In this document: in pieces, positions 25,686 to 33,799 of the stretch | How positions within the stretch are numbered: position 1 is the first letter of the stretch | Layout: each line of letters opens with the position of its first letter | Assembly: GCA_964569695.1 (NCBI GenBank) | Contig: CAZMUA010000004.1 | Coordinates: 62,001 to 126,000, forward strand | Source of the DNA: UBA8106 sp964569695 | GTDB lineage: Bacteria; Acidobacteriota; Vicinamibacteria; Vicinamibacterales; UBA823 | Direction of reading: 5' to 3' | Length of the DNA stretch: 64,000 nucleotides | Program-made: the position numbers and the translations under genes | The notes under the pieces: model-generated | Databases searched by the model: none | What the model was told of the DNA's origin: nothing | Seen by the model: only the letters and a program-made list of their open reading frames with translations

Positions 25686-26627
25686 CTAGTCCCGACCTCC
25701 AGCGTGCGGCTTCAGCACAGCGTACAGGGCCGACGTGACCGGAGTCGCTACGCCAACCGTTCGGCCACGACGCATCACTGAACCGAGCAACGCATCAACT
25801 TCGAGACGCTTGCCTTGCGAAAGGTCAATAAGGAGTGAAGAACGGGTCGTACCAGGAATGCTATCCATGTAATCAATAATCTTCTGCCGAATTTTGTCGC
25901 TGACTGGTATGTCATAAGCGCGGGCGACTTGCTCTACCTCCGCGACAGCGTCCATGAAAAGTCCTCGGATTTCTGGATCGGTCCACACTGGTCCTGTTGG
26001 CAACCTGCTGGCTCCGGTAAAGCCTGCAAACGGCGAGAGGTAAATCAGCTTTTCCCACAATTGTACTCGGGCATCTTTGACCGCTTCCACTTCTATTTCC
26101 GCTTCTATAAGAAGTCTGGAAAGATTTTCAACCCGCTTAGATAGATTGTTGCGCTCTCCGAAGACTTCACCGAAGACAATCTGCCGATGAGTTCCCGTTT
26201 GTTCAATTAGACCAGGGCTTACTACCGCTGTTGCAATGTACGTTGCACCCCCAAGGACTGGCGCCTCACCAATAACACTAGCAATCTCGTCTACGCTATC
26301 GACTCCGTTCTGCAGAGTTAAAACGGTCGTGTTCGGCCCGACCATTGCCTTTAACATTGGTAACGCGTTCTTGTTGTCATAGGTTTTAACAGCGACTAAA
26401 ACAACGTCAACGTGTCCAACCTCAGAGGCGTCATCAGTCGCATTAGCTCTTACAGTCAAGTCGCCGAGCACACTCCGGATCATTAATCCGTTATCATGAA
26501 TAGCTTGCAAGTGCTGACCTCTAGCCAGAAACGTTACTTTGTGACCTGCGTTTGCTAGTTTTGCTCCGTAATAGCCACCAACTGCACCGGAACCTAAAAT
26601 CGCAATACTTAAAGAGGTCATTACCAT
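25686..26627 (-). CDS. panE: ketopantoate reductase family protein (2-dehydropantoate 2-reductase)
   Basis: This 313-residue NADPH enzyme has ILGSGAVGGYYGAKLANAG as its cofactor motif and KTYDNKNALPML after the NADP domain. The C-terminal helical domain contains LWEKLIYLSPFAG (with the catalytic-type Lys) and SSLLIDLSQGKRLEVDALLG, the PanE signature. PanE makes pantoate for coenzyme A. Many genomes carry paralogues that reduce other 2-oxo acids, and the TSUP neighbour could fit such a role, so the gene symbol is probable but not certain. Confidence 0.82.
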   Translation of the reverse strand: MVMTSLSIAILGSGAVGGYYGAKLANAGHKVTFLARGQHLQAIHDNGLMIRSVLGDLTVRANATDDASEVGHVDVVLVAVKTYDNKNALPMLKAMVGPNTTVLTLQNGVDSVDEIASVIGEAPVLGGATYIATAVVSPGLIEQTGTHRQIVFGEVFGERNNLSKRVENLSRLLIEAEIEVEAVKDARVQLWEKLIYLSPFAGFTGASRLPTGPVWTDPEIRGLFMDAVAEVEQVARAYDIPVSDKIRQKIIDYMDSIPGTTRSSLLIDLSQGKRLEVDALLGSVMRRGRTVGVATPVTSALYAVLKPHAGGRD

Positions 26628-27141
26628 ATTTCGTCCACGCTTGATTCCAGTCTAGAGCAAGCAACAACCTATCTCGTTCATATTTTTTTGGCACTCCCCA
26701 ACATTCGCGCCAAGAGTTCGATAGCTCTGCAGTTAGACATACTCTTATAGTTAAATCCAAAAAATTAATGACAATTCTACTTGCTCAGACATGTTCACTC
26801 ACCATAATCAAGAAGTCGCAAGGAACCCGTAAATCCTTGATTAATAAGGAATTATTATAACATCCAAATAACGTAAACATGGATCAGGAACCTCCAATGA
26901 AATGGCGAGAACGCTCCCACCTACCTCACCGTGGAGTATCCTCGTATTTCCAATTTCTTGCCGATTACTCTAGTCTTTTAATTTCAAGCGCTGACAATAA
27001 AAGTTGCGGCGTGCGACTGTGAATGAAAGTGATGGTAGAGACTAATTCTTAGATTAGTGAGCCATTGATCATCAACTGGTCTCTCAGGAAAATTAGTCGG
27101 CTTGCTTTCAAAACAACAATGTAACTTTGGAGAATCTTTAC
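26628..27141. other. 514-bp AT-rich intergenic region
   Basis: The region lies between divergent panE and the nitroreductase gene. No protein of known type is visible; a 47-codon frame at 26879-27022 lacks a ribosome site and family features. It contains an inverted repeat, AATCAAG at 26806-26812 and CTTGATT at 26836-26842, spaced 23 nt. It probably holds the promoters of both genes. Confidence 0.5.
26806..26842. repeat. 7-nt inverted repeat, possible operator
   Basis: AATCAAG and CTTGATT are exact reverse complements separated by 23 nt in the long divergent gap. The arm centres are 30 nt apart, close to three helical turns, which would suit a regulator binding two half sites. There is no direct proof. 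Confidence 0.3.
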
Positions 27142-27810
27142 ATGCCGACGCATCAATTTCTTCCCCTTGCCAATTACAAGCAGTACCCGGAACACATAAT
27201 GCGCCGTCGCGCTAAAACTTTCTATGAAGAAATAAGCGGCCGCCGCACTGTGCGTGACTTCTCAACCCAATCAATACCACTCAATGTGATTGAGCATTGT
27301 CTTCGGGCCGCAGGTACCGCACCGAGCGGTGCAAATCTCCAACCTTGGCATTTTGTTGTTGTCACAGACCCCACTACGAAGGCACGGATCCGTGAAGGTG
27401 CAGAGGAAGAGGAGCGAACATTCTACAGCGGTCGAGCACCTCGTGAATGGCTCGATGCGCTCGCACCACTTGGAACCAACGAGCATAAGCCTTTCCTGGA
27501 AACAGCTCCCTGCTTAATCGCAATTTTCGCAGAAACACACGGTCTACTGCCAGACGGGCGGAAGGTGAAGCATTACTACGTCCAGGAATCCGTAGGTATT
27601 GCAACGGGCCTTCTGATCACTGCTATTCATCATGCGGGTCTGGTCTCGCTAACACACACACCAAGTCCAATGAAATTTCTGAACGGGATTTTGAAACGGC
27701 CAGTACATGAACGTCCGTTCCTCTTGCTGGTAGTAGGTTATCCTGCCGAAGGTGTGACGGTTCCAAAAATTACCAAGAAACCGCTCGATGATTTCGTTAC
27801 TTTCACGTGA
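27142..27810 (+). CDS. nitroreductase-fold flavoprotein similar to iodotyrosine deiodinase
   Basis: This 222-residue FMN protein starts at ATG 27142 with GGAG 9 nt upstream. RRTVRDFSTQ binds FMN phosphate and APSGANLQPWHFVVV is the nitroreductase core. The lid matches iodotyrosine deiodinase: Glu and Tyr in EERTFY and Lys in TNEHKPFLETAP align with the Glu-Tyr-Lys triad that holds the zwitterion of halotyrosine. GLLITAIHHAGLVSLTHTP also follows the IYD pattern. It probably reduces halotyrosines or a similar amino acid. There is no membrane anchor, as in other bacterial homologues. Confidence 0.82.
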   Translation: MPTHQFLPLANYKQYPEHIMRRRAKTFYEEISGRRTVRDFSTQSIPLNVIEHCLRAAGTAPSGANLQPWHFVVVTDPTTKARIREGAEEEERTFYSGRAPREWLDALAPLGTNEHKPFLETAPCLIAIFAETHGLLPDGRKVKHYYVQESVGIATGLLITAIHHAGLVSLTHTPSPMKFLNGILKRPVHERPFLLLVVGYPAEGVTVPKITKKPLDDFVTFT

Positions 27811-27871
27811 TCGAAGAAGTCGGACCTGTGATACCCAATGAGTTTCTCGCAATTAGAAAATACATCAAACA

Positions 27872-28420
27872 TTAGAACCGAAACCTTAAGACACTTGGTG
27901 GCTCTCCCAGTCTTGGAATCACGACAAACAGGTTGTCATACTCTTCGCTAGCAATAGTAATCAATTCGGAGTGGCCAAGCGTTTGAAGTAAACCCGGCAA
28001 TGAGTTCGAATGCCCCACAATTAAAACAACGTCATCCTTGTGCATACGCTGCAGTTGTGTCACAAGCGCTTCGTGATAGCGGCTGATTGCGTTGTCTGAA
28101 AAAGCATTGATGTCGTGCATCGGTTCCAACGATACGCTGAGCCCTAAAGTCTTCGCAAGTGGTGAGACTGTATCAATCGTCCTAATATACCCAGTCGAGT
28201 ACACAGCATTAATTCCGACATCTTGGAGATGACGCGCTAGTGCCTGGGCCCGCATCTTACCTTTTGGAGATAGCTGGGGATTATGTGAGTCGTCAACTTT
28301 CTCGGCGTGCCTCACAATAATAATGGTTTTTTGTGCCTCAATCGGCACAGTCATGAGTCCGAGCAAAAACATCACTCCAAAACAATGACGTATTCTGCAA
28401 GTAAAACTATGTCTCGTCAT
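27872..28420 (-). CDS. exported histidine phosphatase family protein
   Basis: The N-terminus MTRHSFTCRIRHCFGVMFLL and following residues to EA look like a signal peptide. The mature domain has IIVRHAEK with the phosphorylated His, then TGYIRTIDTVSPLAK and LIVGHSNSLPGLL with the second catalytic His. At about 183 residues it is a small phosphoglycerate-mutase-like phosphatase outside the cytoplasm. It is the last gene of a unit with a permease, dpaL and ribA. ATG 28420 is preferred over ATG 28468 because it places the signal peptide first. Confidence 0.8.
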   Translation of the reverse strand: MTRHSFTCRIRHCFGVMFLLGLMTVPIEAQKTIIIVRHAEKVDDSHNPQLSPKGKMRAQALARHLQDVGINAVYSTGYIRTIDTVSPLAKTLGLSVSLEPMHDINAFSDNAISRYHEALVTQLQRMHKDDVVLIVGHSNSLPGLLQTLGHSELITIASEEYDNLFVVIPRLGEPPSVLRFRF

Positions 28421-28474
28421 TAAAACCTCTTCACTTAATTTCCAGCAGTTGTCACAATCGGAAGCCAATTTCTG

Positions 28475-29797
28475 CTAACGAGATGCACTGATGGCCAGTC
28501 GATTATTTAACACAAATACCACGGCACCAATCAACAACGCACCCAAGCCCGCAATGAGCTGCTCACGGGATGCACCAAAAAGAATAATCATTGAAACACC
28601 AATTGCTAAGATCGGCACAATGGCACCAAACGGTGTGCGAAAATTCGCCGTCGGTACGACACCGGCGAATCTAGATTTTCGGAGCTGCAACGTCGCAGCA
28701 CCCACTCCTGCGTAGACCACTAAACGGGCGACGGCGCTAATCGTTGCAAGGACAACAAAAGAGCCGGATAGCGCCAGCCATAAAGAAAGTCCTGTCGTCA
28801 CGAAAATTGCCGTCGACGGAGTTTGAAAGCGCGGGTGTATGCGTGCCAACCCATGCGGTAAGTCGCCGTTCTCAGAAAGTGCAAATAGCATGCGAGATCC
28901 TGTCAGCACTTGTCCGGCATTGTTGCCAATCATCGAAATCACTGCCCCCACGCCGATAATGATCGCGCCCGACGCGCCCATGAATAAAAACGCCGAATCA
29001 GCTAGTGGAGTCGCCGATTGTGCGAGCCCTGGGAGAGTACCCAAGGCAACAACGTGAGCTAATAACATTACTAAAGTCACACCAAACACAGCTGAAATCA
29101 TCGCAAAAGGCACTTGGTCGCGTGGGTTGGAAGACTCACCGCTTGGAACTGGAATTACATCAAATCCACCAAACGCGAAGATCAGTAATAGAGCGGCAGT
29201 AGAGCCCTGCGACCAGGATATCGGCGTGAGTCGTGTAAATGGTTCGGCTTGAACAAAAAAGAGGCCGACTGCAATAAAGACGATCAGCGGTACTAATTTG
29301 CTGATAGTGAAAAGGTTAACTGTCCAAGCGGCTTGTTGGATTCCTCGATAGTTGATGGCTGCCAGTATTAAGAACAGTGCAATAATGAATACTGTTCGAT
29401 ATAGGCCAGTAGTCACTGCTGGGACATAGAAACCAAGCGCTAGTGGAATTCCATTGGCAACACTTGCCCAGCTCGTCACCCGTGTAATCCATTGCATCCA
29501 GCCAACTTCAAATCCGACAAATCGACCAAAGGCTGCGCGGGTGTACAAATACGGACCACCAGTTTCCTTGAATCGGCTACCGACTTCAGCAAAGCAAAGT
29601 GCCACAAGCATGGAAGCCAGTCCAGCCAAAACAAATGCCATGACGCTCCAAGCCCCAACCTCCGCTGTAACCGCTGACGGCAGTAAAAAAATTCCACTGC
29701 CAATGACTTGATTAATACCTACTGCGGTCAAATCCCAACGACCCAGAATTCTTCTGAGGGCAACCTTTGATGACAACTTTGAAAAACCCGTTTCCAT
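28475..29797 (-). CDS. APC family amino acid permease
   Basis: This 440-residue inner-membrane protein has about 12 helices. The start LTAVGINQVIGSGIFLLPSA carries the GSGIF substrate-site signature of helix 1, and FAFGGFDVIPVPSGES the helix 6 region. It imports an amino acid or amine with protons or by exchange. It lies between dpaL (38 nt upstream) and the exported phosphatase gene, so 2,3-diaminopropionate or a related amino acid is a reasonable guess for the substrate. Confidence 0.88.
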   Translation of the reverse strand: METGFSKLSSKVALRRILGRWDLTAVGINQVIGSGIFLLPSAVTAEVGAWSVMAFVLAGLASMLVALCFAEVGSRFKETGGPYLYTRAAFGRFVGFEVGWMQWITRVTSWASVANGIPLALGFYVPAVTTGLYRTVFIIALFLILAAINYRGIQQAAWTVNLFTISKLVPLIVFIAVGLFFVQAEPFTRLTPISWSQGSTAALLLIFAFGGFDVIPVPSGESSNPRDQVPFAMISAVFGVTLVMLLAHVVALGTLPGLAQSATPLADSAFLFMGASGAIIIGVGAVISMIGNNAGQVLTGSRMLFALSENGDLPHGLARIHPRFQTPSTAIFVTTGLSLWLALSGSFVVLATISAVARLVVYAGVGAATLQLRKSRFAGVVPTANFRTPFGAIVPILAIGVSMIILFGASREQLIAGLGALLIGAVVFVLNNRLAISASR

Positions 29798-29834
29798 GTG
29801 GTTTCCTTATAACCGAAAGTCACCAGTCGTGTAG

Positions 29835-30950
29835 TTAATTGACGATTGAACGATAGGTCTCCGGATCAGTTGCACCTTCAGTGTTAATAACAAGCACTCG
29901 TGAATCAGGACCGATCTGGGCAGTCTCACGCACAGATCTTAGTGATGAGTCATTCATGACCGCCAGAAGCGCGGCAAGGCCACACGCCCCACATGCACCT
30001 GCAACAACCGTTGGATCGCCGGTATTCGGATATGCAAGCTGACGGATAGCGTCAGCGACACACTTATCGTCAACTGCTACAAACGCATCAAATCCATTCT
30101 CAATCACTGGCCAAATCACTGGCGAAATCTCAGCACATCGGAGACAGGCCATCATCGTATCCCGATCGGCGATGGCCACAGGTTGACCGGCACGAGCTGA
30201 TTCCAACAAGCAGGGTGCTGCACTTGGCTCACATACGACCACAGGCGGACGCCCAGAACCATATTTCCAATCCAACCAAGTCAGAACTGCACAGGCCAGG
30301 CCACCGACGCCAGCCTGAACGAACACCGCATCAGGTGGTTTGTCCGAATCCCACTGCAGAGAGGCCTCCTCCATCAACCAACTGTAGCCAGCCATGATCC
30401 AACGTGGAATTGTTTCGTACCCGTCCCATGCAGTATCCGACACCACCTGCCAACCCCTGCGTTTGGCCTCGGCGTTAACTAGACGAATAGAACCTTCGTA
30501 ATTTTGATCAGTCACCACCACCTCAGCTCCTTCACCAACAATGGCATCAATCCGAGCTGGTGCGACGCCAACCGGCAGGTAAATCTTGGCCGATAATCCG
30601 CGCATTCGAGCTGCGCGTGCAACAGCTCGGCCATGGTTGCCAGCTGACGCACAGGCAACTACGAGGTTAGAGTTTTTCGGCTGTGCCTCAAGAATGCGTT
30701 CGAAAGCGTAGAGCACTCCCAGAATCTTGAAAGCGGGCAAGTCGAAACGCTGCGACTCATCCTTTAACAAAATTTCTCCTAGGCCAGTCACTGAGGCCAA
30801 TCCTGGCAATCGATAAAGCGGCGTGGGCTCGTTTTGGGGTTGTCGACGATAGAAAGTCGCTACGCGATCAAACTCGTCTGGATTAATTACAACCGGCCGA
30901 GTTGTCGTTCTTCGACTTCCAGGGCTATTAAAATAGCGAGCCGACAGCAT
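29835..30950 (-). CDS. dpaL: diaminopropionate ammonia-lyase
   Basis: This 371-residue fold-type II PLP enzyme converts 2,3-diaminopropionate to pyruvate and ammonia. TPLYRLPGLASVTGLGEILLK leads to DLPAFKILG with the PLP Lys; ACASAGNHGRAVARAARMRG is the cofactor loop. DGYETIPRWIMAGYSWLMEE is the block that separates DpaL from threonine dehydratases. VFVQAGVGGLACAV is the Gly-rich loop. It starts 8 nt after ribA and is followed by a permease gene. Confidence 0.88.
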   Translation of the reverse strand: MLSARYFNSPGSRRTTTRPVVINPDEFDRVATFYRRQPQNEPTPLYRLPGLASVTGLGEILLKDESQRFDLPAFKILGVLYAFERILEAQPKNSNLVVACASAGNHGRAVARAARMRGLSAKIYLPVGVAPARIDAIVGEGAEVVVTDQNYEGSIRLVNAEAKRRGWQVVSDTAWDGYETIPRWIMAGYSWLMEEASLQWDSDKPPDAVFVQAGVGGLACAVLTWLDWKYGSGRPPVVVCEPSAAPCLLESARAGQPVAIADRDTMMACLRCAEISPVIWPVIENGFDAFVAVDDKCVADAIRQLAYPNTGDPTVVAGACGACGLAALLAVMNDSSLRSVRETAQIGPDSRVLVINTEGATDPETYRSIVN

Positions 30951-30958
30951 CTTAGTGA

Positions 30959-31552
30959 TCAGAAGTGACCAAGCCGTTTACGTTTGGTTTCAAGGTATCC
31001 AGCGTTTTCACTAGTCGAATTAATCACGAGTGGGATTCTTTCGATGACTTTTACGTTCGACTGGTTGAAAGCCGTTACTTTATCGGGGTTGTTAGTCAGT
31101 AAGCGCACCTCACGCACTTGAAGGTCTTCCAAGACATTCACAGCAACTGAATATTCTCGCTGATCAGGCTCAAAACCCAGATGAAGATTGGCGTCAACGG
31201 TATCGAAACCCTTGTCTTGAAGGTTGTAAGCCTCTAATTTGTTTAGTAGGCCTATCCCGCGCCCCTCTTGACGAAGGTAGATTAAAATTCCTGACGATGA
31301 TCTACCAATGGCTGAGAGTGCCCTGTCAAGCTGCTTCCCACAGTCACATCGACTTGAGAACAGCACCTCACCCGTAAGACACTCGGAATGAACGCGGACA
31401 AGTGGCGGAGGACCTGTTTCAACAACACCTTTCACAAGGGCCAGATGCACACGGTCCTGATTACTATCCCGCTCCTCAAGATAAGCATGCAGTTGAAATT
31501 CCCCGTAATCAGTCGGTAGACGTGATGTAACGGCTCTTCTAATCATGACCAT
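30959..31552 (-). CDS. ribA: GTP cyclohydrolase II
   Basis: RibA opens GTP to the first riboflavin precursor. SECLTGEVLFSSRCDCGKQLD holds the zinc Cys residues, YLRQEGRGIGLLNKLEAYNLQ the catalytic region, and VRLLTNNPDK binds the substrate. There is no RibB domain, so this is the monofunctional form of about 197 residues. ATG 31552 (or 31546) is chosen because a TATAAT lies about 26 nt upstream and the longer frame adds unrelated residues. No FMN riboswitch was recognised. Confidence 0.93.
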   Translation of the reverse strand: MVMIRRAVTSRLPTDYGEFQLHAYLEERDSNQDRVHLALVKGVVETGPPPLVRVHSECLTGEVLFSSRCDCGKQLDRALSAIGRSSSGILIYLRQEGRGIGLLNKLEAYNLQDKGFDTVDANLHLGFEPDQREYSVAVNVLEDLQVREVRLLTNNPDKVTAFNQSNVKVIERIPLVINSTSENAGYLETKRKRLGHF

Positions 31553-31577
31553 TTTCACAGATTTGTAGTCGAACTTA

Positions 31578-31583
31578 ATTATA
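31578..31583 (-). promoter_or_regulatory. candidate -10 box for the ribA unit
   Basis: TATAAT on the minus strand, with a poor -35, lies about 26 nt before the ribA ATG. It would give a very short leader and supports the internal start chosen for ribA. Confidence 0.4.
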
Positions 31584-31710
31584 CGAGAGATCAACATAAA
31601 CTGGGATTGAACGTAATTGACCGTCCTTGGATTGCCATGGTACGCTCGCGCCACTTTAATATGAATGTAGATCGTGGGCTTAACTGGCCCTTCTGGAGGT
31701 TTAGAATTCA

Positions 31711-32742
31711 GTGTCACAAGAGCAGAAACTAGATTTGCTGCAAGCCGGAAAACTTTCGGCGAAACAACTACGCGAACTTCTTACGCCGCTGCAACGAGTC
31801 GACCCACGTGTCATCATAGGTCCACAGTTAGGCGAAGATGCTACTGTCCTCGATTTTGGAAGCAAATACCTTGTTGTCACCACTGATCCTGTCACGTTTG
31901 CTACCGATCGAATCGGTTGGTACGTCGTACACGTTAACGCAAACGACATCGCTGTGATGGGGGCTACCCCGCGTTGGTTTTTTACAACCCTGCTCTTGCC
32001 TGAACAGGGAACCACGTTTGCAATGGTTGATTCCATAATGACGGAGATTCGGCAAACCTGTGATGAGTTTGGAATTTCTGTCTCTGGCGGCCACACCGAA
32101 ATAACCACTGGGCTCCAACGACCTATTATCGTTGGACAAATGATAGGTGAGGTCGACAAAAAAGATTTGATTAGAAAAACAAGTTTACAAGTCGGCGACA
32201 AGATTCTTCTTACACAAGGCCTTGCTATCGAAGGAACGGCTCTGTTAGCTCGTGAAAAACGTGAGCTGCTACAGAACCACCTGTCAGCAGCCCAAATCGA
32301 TCAAGCTGAACAATTTCTTTTCAATCCTGGAATCAGTGTTGTCAAAGCGGCACGAATAGCTACTAGTAGCGGTGACATTCACAGCATGCACGACCCAACA
32401 GAGGGTGGCTTGGTCGCTGGTTTGCACGAATTGGCCGTAGCTTCCGGTAAAGGGTTACGAGTCTTCGCTGATCGCGTGCCAATCTTTCCCGAGACACATG
32501 CGATATGTCGCTGCTTGCAAATTGATCCACTGCGTTTAATTGCGTCGGGTGCTTTATTAATAGGTGCATCAGCCCAAACGGTAGAAAAAGTCGTAGCAGC
32601 TCTGAAAAGAGAGGAAATTCCAGTCGGAGAAATTGCAGAAGTTGTGCCCGGCAATGATGGAATGCAAATCGAGAGTGGTGGTGCTACTTTACCTCTGATT
32701 CCTCCAGACCGAGACGAAATTGCCAAGGTTTTCGAGAGTTGA
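31711..32742 (+). CDS. AIR synthase-related (PurM/HypE/ThiL fold) protein
   Basis: This 343-residue protein starts at GTG 31711. It has the ATP-binding PurM fold: GEDATVLDFGSKYLVVTTDP, ANDIAVMGATPRWFFTTLLL, SVSGGHTEITTGL, and a C-terminal half with HDPTEGGLVAGLHELA and ASGALLIGAS. HypE is the nearest named type, but no other hyp or hydrogenase gene is close. SelD is excluded because the N-terminal catalytic Cys/Sec and Lys segment is absent. It diverges from ribA with 158 nt between starts. The ATP-dependent reaction is unknown. Confidence 0.75.
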   Translation: MSQEQKLDLLQAGKLSAKQLRELLTPLQRVDPRVIIGPQLGEDATVLDFGSKYLVVTTDPVTFATDRIGWYVVHVNANDIAVMGATPRWFFTTLLLPEQGTTFAMVDSIMTEIRQTCDEFGISVSGGHTEITTGLQRPIIVGQMIGEVDKKDLIRKTSLQVGDKILLTQGLAIEGTALLAREKRELLQNHLSAAQIDQAEQFLFNPGISVVKAARIATSSGDIHSMHDPTEGGLVAGLHELAVASGKGLRVFADRVPIFPETHAICRCLQIDPLRLIASGALLIGASAQTVEKVVAALKREEIPVGEIAEVVPGNDGMQIESGGATLPLIPPDRDEIAKVFES

Positions 32743-32749
32743 CGTGTTT

Positions 32750-32992
32750 ATGCTCTTCGCTACAGTAGATTCGTTGGCACAGTACACTGACACCGTTTAT
32801 AGGCAACGGGCAGCGGCTTGGGAATTATGGGTTGGATTTGTCTCAAGCCCATCTACTCTTTGGTCGGTTGTAACATTACTTGCGCTTATCGCCATCTGGC
32901 GACATCGTCAGAAGAGGAAAGCCCAGCGTCGACACTGGGATGAAGAGGAAGCCGCAACATGGGAAAAAGATCGCAACCCCTGGATACACTAA
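32750..32992 (+). CDS. small single-helix membrane protein
   Basis: I do not recognise this 80-residue protein. It has one hydrophobic helix (STLWSVVTLLALIAIW) near residue 40, followed by a highly charged tail (RHRQKRKAQRR, DEEEAATWEKDRNPWIH). It begins 8 nt after the AIR-synthase-like gene, so it is probably co-transcribed. A TTG start at 32720 overlapping that gene is possible. Confidence 0.5.
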   Translation: MLFATVDSLAQYTDTVYRQRAAAWELWVGFVSSPSTLWSVVTLLALIAIWRHRQKRKAQRRHWDEEEAATWEKDRNPWIH

Positions 32993-33038
32993 TTAACTCC
33001 AGAAGATGACAACAAGATACATCTAACGAAAACTCAAC

Positions 33039-33776
33039 TTACTGGAAAATCCTAAACAACTTAGTCAGTGGGTCGTAGAACTTATCGACGACACGTTCCT
33101 TTAGCGGAATAATTGCATTGTCAGTGATAGTAATCTCTTCGGGACATACTTTCGTGCAACATTTCGTAATGTTGCAGTAGCCAATACCATCAGTTGTAGA
33201 AAGTTCATCGACCCGATCGGCAATGTCGAGTGGGTGCATCTCAAGAGCGGCCGCGTAGACCAGAAAACGTGGTCCTATAAACTCGTCGTGCTTCCGATGG
33301 TCTCGGAGAACATGGCAGACATCCTGACAGAGATAGCACTCAATGCACTTACGGAATTCTTGAACCCGGTTGACATCACGCTGCTGCATCCGCCAGGTAC
33401 CATCGTCACAATCTGCTGGTTTGGGCGTAAATGGCGTTATCTCCTGTTTCACCTTAAAATTCCATGACACATCCGTTACTAGGTCCCTAATCAACGGAAA
33501 CGCCTGCATCGGCTCAATCGTTATGGGGCGATCAATTGGAATTGTGTCCATCCGTGTCATACACATCAATCTGGGATTACCATTGATCTCTGCTGAACAT
33601 GATCCGCATTTCCCCGCTTTACAGTTCCAGCGAACAGCCAAGTCGTTGGCCTGCTCTGCTTGAATTCCCAACACGGCATCGAGCACAACCATGCCTTCAT
33701 CAATCTCAGTGGAATATTCTTGAAAGGCGCCACATTCCCTATTACCACGCCATATCTTGAGTGTCGCTGTGCTCAT
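33039..33776 (-). CDS. sdhB: succinate dehydrogenase/fumarate reductase iron-sulfur subunit
   Basis: SdhB carries three iron-sulfur clusters from FAD to the membrane quinone. RWNCKAGKCGSCSAEING then MCMTR binds [2Fe-2S], CIECYLCQDVCH binds [4Fe-4S], and CNITKCCTKVCPEEI completes the [3Fe-4S] site. ATG 33776 (MSTATLKIWRG) gives 245 residues. It is the last gene of the operon. Confidence 0.94.
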   Translation of the reverse strand: MSTATLKIWRGNRECGAFQEYSTEIDEGMVVLDAVLGIQAEQANDLAVRWNCKAGKCGSCSAEINGNPRLMCMTRMDTIPIDRPITIEPMQAFPLIRDLVTDVSWNFKVKQEITPFTPKPADCDDGTWRMQQRDVNRVQEFRKCIECYLCQDVCHVLRDHRKHDEFIGPRFLVYAAALEMHPLDIADRVDELSTTDGIGYCNITKCCTKVCPEEITITDNAIIPLKERVVDKFYDPLTKLFRIFQ

Positions 33777-33799
33777 ATCTTCTCCGGTCACTCCTTAAC

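Noticed and set aside
26879..27022. A 47-codon plus-strand frame in the gap before the deiodinase-like gene
   Set aside because: No Shine-Dalgarno site, no recognisable motif and no coupling to the next gene.
31553..31710. A possible FMN riboswitch before ribA
   Set aside because: None of the conserved FMN-element boxes is seen and the likely leader is only about 20 nt.
31711..32742. A selD candidate that would explain the selenoprotein
   Set aside because: The PurM fold is present, but the N-terminal catalytic Cys/Sec-Gly and Lys segment of SelD is absent, so it cannot be called selenophosphate synthetase.
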